A stretch of 64,000 bases of DNA, taken from Xanthocytophaga flava. GTDB lineage: Bacteria > Bacteroidota > Bacteroidia > Cytophagales > 172606-1. A model generated the notes under the pieces. The model was not told the DNA's origin. It did not search any database and saw nothing but the letters and a program-made list of their open reading frames with translations. Both the position numbers and the translations under genes were made by a program. Positions 55,174 to 61,619 of the stretch are shown piece by piece (positions within the stretch are counted from its first letter, which is position 1; each line of letters opens with the position of its first letter). Where the stretch lies: the NCBI GenBank assembly GCA_030068525.1, contig JASJOS010000003.1:372001-436000 (forward strand). Direction: 5' to 3'.

Positions 55174-57528
55174 ATGAATCAGGAAGAAAAGATAGCACAA
55201 CTACTATCACGACTGGAAAAACTAACCCAGGTAGCTACACAACAACAGATAGAAATTGCACTTTTAAAGAAAGATATTTCCAGCCTTATCAGTCAAAGTC
55301 TACAAGATGGAACAAAGCCAATTTCTCATGTAGAGGACAAAACGCCTGTTTTAGAGATCTCTCAGGAGAACCTGGAAGAAGAACCACGCTTTACTCAAAA
55401 AGAAACCGAGCCTGAACCGATTCCATTAATGCAGATCACGGCACCACACAACAGACCCCGTATCACACCGGAACAATCTCAGAGCTCACCCAAACAATCA
55501 AAAGAAAGTCTGGAAGCATTTATTGGTGGGAACCTCATCAATAAAATTGGGATACTGATCCTGGTTATCGGATTGGGTATTTTTGTAAAATATGCCATTG
55601 ACAATAACATGGTTGGTCCTATTGGACGCATTACAGGTGGCTATCTAGCCGGATTAGCCCTTTTAGGATTGTCATATCGCCTAAAAAACAAATACTCAGC
55701 TTACAGTGCAGTTTTATTAAGTGGAGGCGTAGCTACGCTGTATTTCACTACCTATTTTGCCTACGATTTTTATGCACTGCTTCCACATGCACTAGCATTT
55801 GCCCTGATGGTAGCCATTACATTTTTCACTGTATATGCTGCCACTCTATATAATCAGCAGGTAATAGGTGTTATTGGTCTGGTAGGTGCCTATGCCGTAC
55901 CTATGCTCCTCAGTCAGAACTCAGGCAAGGTGGCGATTTTGTTTACGTATATGGGTATGGTCAATATTGGTGTAGCTTTTGTGGCCTATTTCAAGAAGTG
56001 GTCCTGGATGAATACAACCGCCTTTGCCATCACATGGATTATAGTGATTACCTGGTTTGCCGTTTCCTTTACACCTGAAAGACATCTGGCTATAGCGCTT
56101 GGATTTCCAGGCATGTTCTTTCTTATATTCTATGCAGTCTTTGTATTTTATCAACTACCTTATCAGAATATACCACAGTCTAATTCTTTCTTCATCGTCA
56201 CAAATACGATAATCTTCTTTCTCATTGGATATTCTGCTCTGGAACAAGCACATTATACTCATCAAACTGCATACTTTAGCCTGGGGATCTCTTTAGTACA
56301 TGCTATCGTAGCCTGGCTTATGCACCAGAAAAAGCTTTCTGCTATCTTATTTTATCTGGCAGTAGGTTTATCGTTGTTGTTTTTTACAATGTCTATAGAC
56401 CTTTACTTTAATGGTTTATCAGTCTCTCTACTATGGGCTTTAGAAGCACTGGTTCTGTGTTGGGTAGCCATCAAAAGCAGAGCAGCTTTCTATATTTATT
56501 CATCAGTTATTCTTGTTGTTATCAGTACTTTGAGTCTCTTTCAGTTATGGGAAACAGCCTACGTAGAATCGAATGAATTAGGTTTCTTTACCAATCGGTA
56601 TTTCTGGTCTGGAATGGGTGTTGTTTTTTCTCAGGCTGGAATGCTCTGGTTGACTAAAAAAGATACATCAGACAATAATCCCTTACTTCCACTCCCTATT
56701 TATTCCATTTTTTCTAATGGACTGGCAGGTTGGGCAATACTTTTGCTTTATGGAGTTATGTCGCTGGAGATAAACCACTGGTTTAATTATAAGATATTCC
56801 TGGTATCTAAAACACAAAATATCTTTGCAGGTATTACTCTTTTATCAGATGAAAAGTCCATCTGGCAACTTATTTTCTCTGCTGTATATGTCAGCGCTCT
56901 TCTATGGATAAGTAAACGATATTTGAAAGAAAAAGGATGGAAGATATTAACTCTGCTGCTGGGCTATGTAATTGTGTTCGCTTGGTTTATTGTACATTTG
57001 TCATCTGCAGAAGAGATCCGGTCATTGTTTTTAAAGAACAATGCTACAGGTTCAGCATTAAGTTTGCGGTATGTGGCCTACCTGGCTACAGGACTTTGTC
57101 TTTACCTGATGTATCTTCAGGGTCAGGAGATCTACACCCGAAAAGATTTTGGGCGAAAAGCACTATCTGTCCTGATCCATTTCTTTTTTATTAGCGTATT
57201 AAGCTTTGAACTACGAAATATAGTAATGCTTCTTAGTGACGATCCTGTAAAAGCAGGGGAACGCATTTTAAAAGCAGGAACAAGTATTTTATGGGGATGT
57301 TATGCACTAGGACTAGTAGCTGCTGGTATTCGTATGAAAGACAGAACTACCCGATTTATTGGTATTTTGCTATTGGCAGTTACCTTGATTAAACTTTTTG
57401 CAATGGATATTTCTTTAATCTCAAGATTGAGCCAGATTATTGCTTTATTGGGATTGGGTATATTGCTTATGATTATTTCATTTTTATATGTACGCTTCAA
57501 AGATGTTATTATGTCTGAAGATGAATAA
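55174..57528 (+). CDS. DUF2339 polytopic membrane protein
   Basis: 784 residues. A coiled-coil N-terminus (about 1-45, heptad pattern L-L-S-R-L-E-K-L) and a charged, Pro/Gln-rich linker (about 50-110) precede roughly 20 membrane spans. The first span starts L-I-N-K-I-G-I-L-I-L-V-I-G-L-G-I-F-V-K-Y-A-I-D-N, the hallmark of the family. DUF2339 proteins have no established function; they resemble multi-span transporters or scaffolds. It is 51 bp upstream of the VWA gene on the same strand, which suggests co-transcription. Confidence 0.9.
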   Translation: MNQEEKIAQLLSRLEKLTQVATQQQIEIALLKKDISSLISQSLQDGTKPISHVEDKTPVLEISQENLEEEPRFTQKETEPEPIPLMQITAPHNRPRITPEQSQSSPKQSKESLEAFIGGNLINKIGILILVIGLGIFVKYAIDNNMVGPIGRITGGYLAGLALLGLSYRLKNKYSAYSAVLLSGGVATLYFTTYFAYDFYALLPHALAFALMVAITFFTVYAATLYNQQVIGVIGLVGAYAVPMLLSQNSGKVAILFTYMGMVNIGVAFVAYFKKWSWMNTTAFAITWIIVITWFAVSFTPERHLAIALGFPGMFFLIFYAVFVFYQLPYQNIPQSNSFFIVTNTIIFFLIGYSALEQAHYTHQTAYFSLGISLVHAIVAWLMHQKKLSAILFYLAVGLSLLFFTMSIDLYFNGLSVSLLWALEALVLCWVAIKSRAAFYIYSSVILVVISTLSLFQLWETAYVESNELGFFTNRYFWSGMGVVFSQAGMLWLTKKDTSDNNPLLPLPIYSIFSNGLAGWAILLLYGVMSLEINHWFNYKIFLVSKTQNIFAGITLLSDEKSIWQLIFSAVYVSALLWISKRYLKEKGWKILTLLLGYVIVFAWFIVHLSSAEEIRSLFLKNNATGSALSLRYVAYLATGLCLYLMYLQGQEIYTRKDFGRKALSVLIHFFFISVLSFELRNIVMLLSDDPVKAGERILKAGTSILWGCYALGLVAAGIRMKDRTTRFIGILLLAVTLIKLFAMDISLISRLSQIIALLGLGILLMIISFLYVRFKDVIMSEDE

Positions 57529-57579
57529 TGCGATAGTACATTGAGAATCAATTCCGAAACGAAAAATAGTTTACTATAC

Positions 57580-58773
57580 ATGCAACAACACGAAGAAACA
57601 CTAAAACGCTGGAGACTGATGTTGGGTGGAGAAGATGCAGATGGTACAGGAGCCCAGCTGGAAGGAGAATTAGCACAGATGGATGCTGCACTAGGTGCCT
57701 TATATGAGTTTGAGCGGAAAGGGAAATTCCAATATGGTGAAAAAAGTAAGCAGGGTGGCTCTGAAGGCTCTAATCCAAGTGTAGCCCGCTGGCTTGGAGA
57801 CATTCGCAAATATTTTCCTCAATCGGTAGTTCAGGTAATGCAGAATGATGCCTTAAAAAATGAGAGCCTTAAACAAAAAATGATGCTCGAGCCTGAAATT
57901 CTGGAACAGGCTAACCCTGATGTGCATCTGGTTGCAACCCTGATGGAGCTTGGTAAACTCATACCTAGTAAAACCAAAGATACAGCCCGCCGCGTAGTAC
58001 AGAAAGTAGTAGATGAATTGCTTGAGAAGCTAGCTCAAAATACAATTCAGGCCATTCAGGGAGCTATCAATCGTTCTGTAAAGAACCGCAGACCCCGCTA
58101 CAATGAGATTGACTGGAATACGACTATTCGTAAAAATCTGAAACACTATCAGGAAGATTACAAGACCATTATTCCGGAAGTTCGTATTGGATATGGACGC
58201 AAAACCAAAAAATCACTGAGAGACATTGTATTATGTATTGACCAGTCTGGTTCTATGGGTACCTCTGTAGTATACTCAGGCATTTTTGGCGCTGTTATGG
58301 CATCATTACCCAGTGTTTCTACCAAAATGGTTGTTTTTGATACTGCTGTAGCCGATTTGACAGAAGATTTAAAAGACCCGGTAGATTTATTATTTGGTGT
58401 GCAGTTGGGAGGCGGAACAGATATTAATAAAGCATTAGGTTATTGTCAGGAGATTATTACTAAACCCAATGATACAATTCTGGTATTGATAACCGACTTG
58501 TATGAAGGAGGTAATGAGCAACAAATGCGAAGAAAGATAGAAGAGATTGTCAATTCAGGTGTACAGGTAGTATGTTTGCTGGCACTGGATGACCAGGGAG
58601 CTCCTTCGTATGATCATGGCAATGCTAAGTTTCTGGCAACTCATGAGGTTCCTGTATTTGCCTGTACTCCAGATATGTTTCCGGATCTGATGGCTGCAGC
58701 CATTTCCAAGCAAGACTTAAATCAATGGGCGGGAGATCGGGATATTGTACTTAAAGGAACCAAAGGTCAATAA
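57580..58773 (+). CDS. cytosolic VWA-domain protein (MoxR-associated type)
   Basis: 397 residues from MQQHEETLKRWRLMLGG; a TTG at 57541 would add 13 residues and is less likely. The N-terminal half is helical (L-E-G-E-L-A-Q-M-D-A-A-L-G-A-L-Y). The VWA domain begins about residue 215 with a complete MIDAS: D-Q-S-G-S-M-G-T-S, then Thr in G-G-G-T-D-I and Asp in I-T-D-L-Y. It resembles YehP-like proteins that act with a MoxR-type AAA ATPase and SWIM protein. None of these is in the window, so the partner must be elsewhere. It follows the DUF2339 gene. Confidence 0.87.
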   Translation: MQQHEETLKRWRLMLGGEDADGTGAQLEGELAQMDAALGALYEFERKGKFQYGEKSKQGGSEGSNPSVARWLGDIRKYFPQSVVQVMQNDALKNESLKQKMMLEPEILEQANPDVHLVATLMELGKLIPSKTKDTARRVVQKVVDELLEKLAQNTIQAIQGAINRSVKNRRPRYNEIDWNTTIRKNLKHYQEDYKTIIPEVRIGYGRKTKKSLRDIVLCIDQSGSMGTSVVYSGIFGAVMASLPSVSTKMVVFDTAVADLTEDLKDPVDLLFGVQLGGGTDINKALGYCQEIITKPNDTILVLITDLYEGGNEQQMRRKIEEIVNSGVQVVCLLALDDQGAPSYDHGNAKFLATHEVPVFACTPDMFPDLMAAAISKQDLNQWAGDRDIVLKGTKGQ

Positions 58774-58794
58774 AAAAGAATTCAATAAAACAAA

Positions 58795-58829
58795 ACAGGC
58801 GAAACTTAGAGTTCTCTAGTTTCGCCTGT
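58795..58829 (-). terminator. terminator built into the end of the S24/S26-like gene
   Basis: ACAGGCGAAAC..TAGAG and CTCTAGTTTCGCCTGT pair over about 16 bp with one bulge around a TT loop. On the minus strand TTTTGTTTTATTG follows. The 5' arm overlaps the last codons (T-G-E-T-R-E-L-stop) of the gene starting at 59123. It could also stop the plus-strand VWA transcript. Confidence 0.85.
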
Positions 58830-59123
58830 GTGTTCTACCAGAACAGCCTTCCCAAATATCCGCTTCGTCCAGCCATTTTCAAATCCATGATTGTTAGCAA
58901 TCATAAATCCTTTGTTAGGGTCTTTCTTGGTGATTTTGTGAGCATCAATGTATCGACCTTTCACTTTACAAAACACGATATCACCAATTTGATAGTCGCT
59001 CTGTCGCTTAAAGGTTAACAATGAGCCTGATTTTAAAATTGGAAGCATCGAATCACCAAATGCTTTCATTTTACCTTCACCATTAGTCTCAAGTTCTACC
59101 TTGAGCCTTTCGTACTTGTTCAT
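58806..59123 (-). CDS. stand-alone S24/S26 (LexA-like) peptidase-fold protein
   Basis: 105 residues. The centre shows the Ser motif A-F-G-D-S-M-L-P-I-L-K-S-G, then L-T-F-K-R, I-G-D-I-V-F-C-K-V-K and I-D-A-H-K-I, where the second Lys position could complete the Ser-Lys dyad. There is no N-terminal helix-turn-helix and no membrane segment. It is therefore neither a LexA/CI repressor nor a typical signal peptidase, but the minimal catalytic fold. It may cut itself, a partner, or act as a chaperone-like remnant. It is divergent from the heme oxygenase gene. Confidence 0.75.
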   Translation of the reverse strand: MNKYERLKVELETNGEGKMKAFGDSMLPILKSGSLLTFKRQSDYQIGDIVFCKVKGRYIDAHKITKKDPNKGFMIANNHGFENGWTKRIFGKAVLVEHTGETREL

Positions 59124-59239
59124 AGAATAATAGAGTAAGTTTTATAAATTAATCCGGCATACTTACAAAGTACACCTTACTATAATATACAACTTTTTTC
59201 TAAGAAAAACAAATTATCTTTCTGTAAGGCACAGAATTT

Positions 59240-59320
59240 TATAAACTGAATATTCACACTTAAAAAAGTTTATAGTATCTATGCACGGATCATTAATACG
59301 ATAGCATAGAGTATAGCATA
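59240..59320. promoter_or_regulatory. repeats in the divergent promoter region before the heme oxygenase gene
   Basis: TATAAACT (59240-59247) is inverted as AGTTTATA (59267-59274). Closer to the heme oxygenase gene ATAGCATA occurs twice (59301-59308 and 59313-59320), spaced 12 bp start to start. These are suitable for a dimer or a tandem-bound regulator; nothing identifies it. Confidence 0.35.
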
Positions 59321-59369
59321 ACATTCCTGGTATCATTATCCGATTATTTACCTCTTTAAGCCATCAACC

Positions 59370-59966
59370 GTGTTTTTACAGAACTTACGCTCTCAAACTG
59401 CCGATTGCCACAAAGCATTGGAAGAGAACTCCTATTCAGTAGCCTTGCTGAGTAATAATGTATCAATGGAAGATTATAAAATATATCTGCAAAAGCTATA
59501 TGGGGTTGTATCCGGGTTTGAAAAAAATGTTTTTCCGCTGTTAGAACGTAGTTTACCTACTATTTCAGAAAGACGTAAGGCTCATTTGCTTATGAAAGAC
59601 ATTTCAGCAGAGAATACAACAGACACTATTGCTGTATTACCAGATAAAGACTTTACAACATTTTATACTACAGAAGCCGCCGCCTGGGGAGGGATGTATG
59701 TATTAGAAGGCTCTACCCTAGGTGGACAGGTAATTCAAAAGCACCTGATAAAATCTCTGCCTGATTTTGAAGGCTCAAGCTATTTTTCTGCGTATGGTTC
59801 ACAAATAGGGTCGCAATGGAAAGATTTCCTACAACAACTTGCCATTGCAGCCCAAACACCTGGTTGGGAACAGCAGATCATTGATAGTGCTATACACACG
59901 TTTACAATGATTGATAACTGGATGAGAACTGAATCCTCCACATTGGTGCAACACAAAAACCTATAA
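59370..59966 (+). CDS. biliverdin-producing heme oxygenase
   Basis: 198 residues, HO-1 fold (BphO-like bacterial group). The proximal His lies in Q-T-A-D-C-H-K-A-L-E (His14), and the distal helix carries Y-V-L-E-G-S-T-L-G-G-Q-V-I. It opens heme to biliverdin, iron and CO. Bacterial relatives often supply biliverdin to a bacteriophytochrome, but no phytochrome gene is in the window. The only near start is GTG at 59370. It is followed by the locus-4 repeat array. Confidence 0.88.
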   Translation: MFLQNLRSQTADCHKALEENSYSVALLSNNVSMEDYKIYLQKLYGVVSGFEKNVFPLLERSLPTISERRKAHLLMKDISAENTTDTIAVLPDKDFTTFYTTEAAAWGGMYVLEGSTLGGQVIQKHLIKSLPDFEGSSYFSAYGSQIGSQWKDFLQQLAIAAQTPGWEQQIIDSAIHTFTMIDNWMRTESSTLVQHKNL

Positions 59967-60024
59967 AACAGAGGCATCTCAACTATTAGATTTTACCAGA
60001 CCGACCTTGTCTCACTTAAATAGT

Positions 60025-60288
60025 ATGATCAGAATTCACAACAAGAAAAACTATGCGGTGAATTCTGATCAGATTTTGTTTTTGCAGTGAATGATGCGCA
60101 AGACGAAAAAGTGATCGGAGTTCCGTTCAAAAAAGTTTTTGCGGTGAGTTATGCGCAGCAAAGAAAATGATCGGAACTCTGACCAAACTCAAAAGTGATT
60201 GGAGTTATATACAATCTCTTCAGTAATTGAATAGCTTGCCTTACCTTTTCGAAAAAAGTTTTCGCAGTGAACTGTGCGCAATCAAAAA
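60025..60288 (+). repeat. 28-bp-period degenerate tandem repeat array, locus 4 (about 9 units)
   Basis: Units start at 60025, 60053, 60081 (30 bases), 60111, 60139, 60167, 60195, 60223 and, after 10 extra bases, 60261. Two kinds alternate: one starts GTGATCGGAGTTC or ATGATCAGAATTC (60025, 60111, 60167, 60195), the other TTGCGGTGAGTTATGCGCA or TTGCAGTGAATGATGCGCA (60081, 60139, 60261), giving a 56-bp higher-order period. Units 1 and 2 form a perfect 14-bp stem, TGATCAGAATTCAC (60026-60039) with GTGAATTCTGATCA (60058-60071). Frames are interrupted, so the array is not coding. It fills the gap between the convergent heme oxygenase and aldo/keto reductase genes. Confidence 0.87.
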
Positions 60289-60357
60289 CTATATTCAAAA
60301 AATACAGTCATTTACTTACAGTTGAGGCGAATCCTGTTTTAATAGCATCAACAAGAC

Positions 60358-61329
60358 CTATTGCGACCACTCTGTCGGAGTACGATCCCAACGATGATCT
60401 TTCAACTTTACCTGTAGAGCCTTTTCTAGTTTCTTCCCATCACTTGTTCCTATGTTCGCTTCCACATTGCGAATTTTTCTCATGCCAGGAATAATAGTAT
60501 GCACATCATCATTACCCAAAATAAAACGCAGTGCCAATTCGGGCATGGTCATTCCTTCTGGAATTAAAGGCTTTAAAGCCTCTGCATGATCTACACTTGC
60601 ATTCAGATTTTCAGGAACAAAATAAGTTGAACGCCAGTCATCTTTTGGAAATACAGTGTCTTTCGTCAATGTACCTGTAAGTGTTCCTTCATCAAATGGA
60701 ACTCTGGCAATTACTCCAATATCCAGTTTACGACACAGAGGAAACAGATTATCTTCAGGAGCCTGGTCAAAAATATTATATATAACCTGTACAGCATCAA
60801 TCAACCCGGTTTCTAACGTTTTCAATACATTATCTGGCTCCCAGCGATTTACACTCACACCAAAGTGCTTTACTTTACCTTCTCTTTTTAGCTTCTCTAC
60901 CGCATTTTTCCATTCATCTTTATCATACCATGCATCTTCCCATACATGGAACTGCTGTAAATCAATACACTCTACGTTTAGGTTCTTCAGGCTTTTTTCA
61001 GTGTATTCAATGATATGACTGGCAGGAAAACATTCTTCCAATGTATATTCAGGCTTGGATGGCCATTTAAAATTCATAGGAGGAATTTTAGTAGCAAAAT
61101 ACAATCTCTTTGATGCATGACGTTTCATTAAGTCTCCCAGAATTTCTTCACTTTTTCCTGCTCCATATCCCCAGGCTGTGTCAAAAAAAGTACAACCTAG
61201 CTCAACAGAACGATCCAAAGCAGTCTCCATTTCTTTCTGATCTGTACCTGTCCAGCCAGCCAGTCCCCACATGCCGTAGCCAATTTCACTTACATTCCAG
61301 TTTGTTTTTCCAAATCTTCTGTATTGCAT
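60358..61329 (-). CDS. aldo/keto reductase
   Basis: 323 residues from MQYRRFGKTNWNVSEIGYGMWG, the usual family start; the frame extends 19 residues further to 61386 with no support. The catalytic tetrad is visible: Asp and Tyr in F-F-D-T-A-W-G-Y-G, Lys in A-T-K-I-P-P, and His in L-Q-Q-F-H-V-W. NADPH-binding residues lie near the C-terminus (I-P-G-M-R-K-I-R-N-V-E-A-N). It reduces an aldehyde or ketone, perhaps of a sugar. It converges on the locus-4 repeats. Confidence 0.92.
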   Translation of the reverse strand: MQYRRFGKTNWNVSEIGYGMWGLAGWTGTDQKEMETALDRSVELGCTFFDTAWGYGAGKSEEILGDLMKRHASKRLYFATKIPPMNFKWPSKPEYTLEECFPASHIIEYTEKSLKNLNVECIDLQQFHVWEDAWYDKDEWKNAVEKLKREGKVKHFGVSVNRWEPDNVLKTLETGLIDAVQVIYNIFDQAPEDNLFPLCRKLDIGVIARVPFDEGTLTGTLTKDTVFPKDDWRSTYFVPENLNASVDHAEALKPLIPEGMTMPELALRFILGNDDVHTIIPGMRKIRNVEANIGTSDGKKLEKALQVKLKDHRWDRTPTEWSQ

Positions 61330-61481
61330 AACTCTGTTCAGGGGGTTTGTTAAAAAATATTTTTCCTGCACCCAAGTTAAATTCATTTTTCTGATTGAGG
61401 AAATAATCTGCTGACACTATCTCCTCATTTAATAATGAGTCCTCTCAAACAAAGAAAATGTTACGGCTTATTCTACACTCA

Positions 61482-61521
61482 GAGTATTACAAGTAAGATA
61501 TACTCTATTAGTGAGTATTAC
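61482..61521 (+). promoter_or_regulatory. direct repeat upstream of the hybrid sensor gene
   Basis: GAGTATTAC occurs at 61482-61490 and 61513-61521, 31 bp apart. The first copy also belongs to an inverted pair AGAGTA/TACTCT and the second to TGAGT/ACTCA. About 100-140 bp before the ATG, suited to a response-regulator site or autoregulation. Confidence 0.35.
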
Positions 61522-61619
61522 CACTCATGTAATTATTACAGTATCGCCCTTCTAATTCATTAACTTAGAACCTGTGCCTTTGTTTATGCAAACAAAAAAC
61601 GCTTTCCCAAGTCTCTGGT

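Noticed and set aside
60025..60288. CRISPR array (28-base repeats alternating with 28-base segments)
   Set aside because: The would-be spacers are themselves related to one another and to the repeats, repeats are not identical, and no cas gene is in the window. It is a degenerate tandem repeat.
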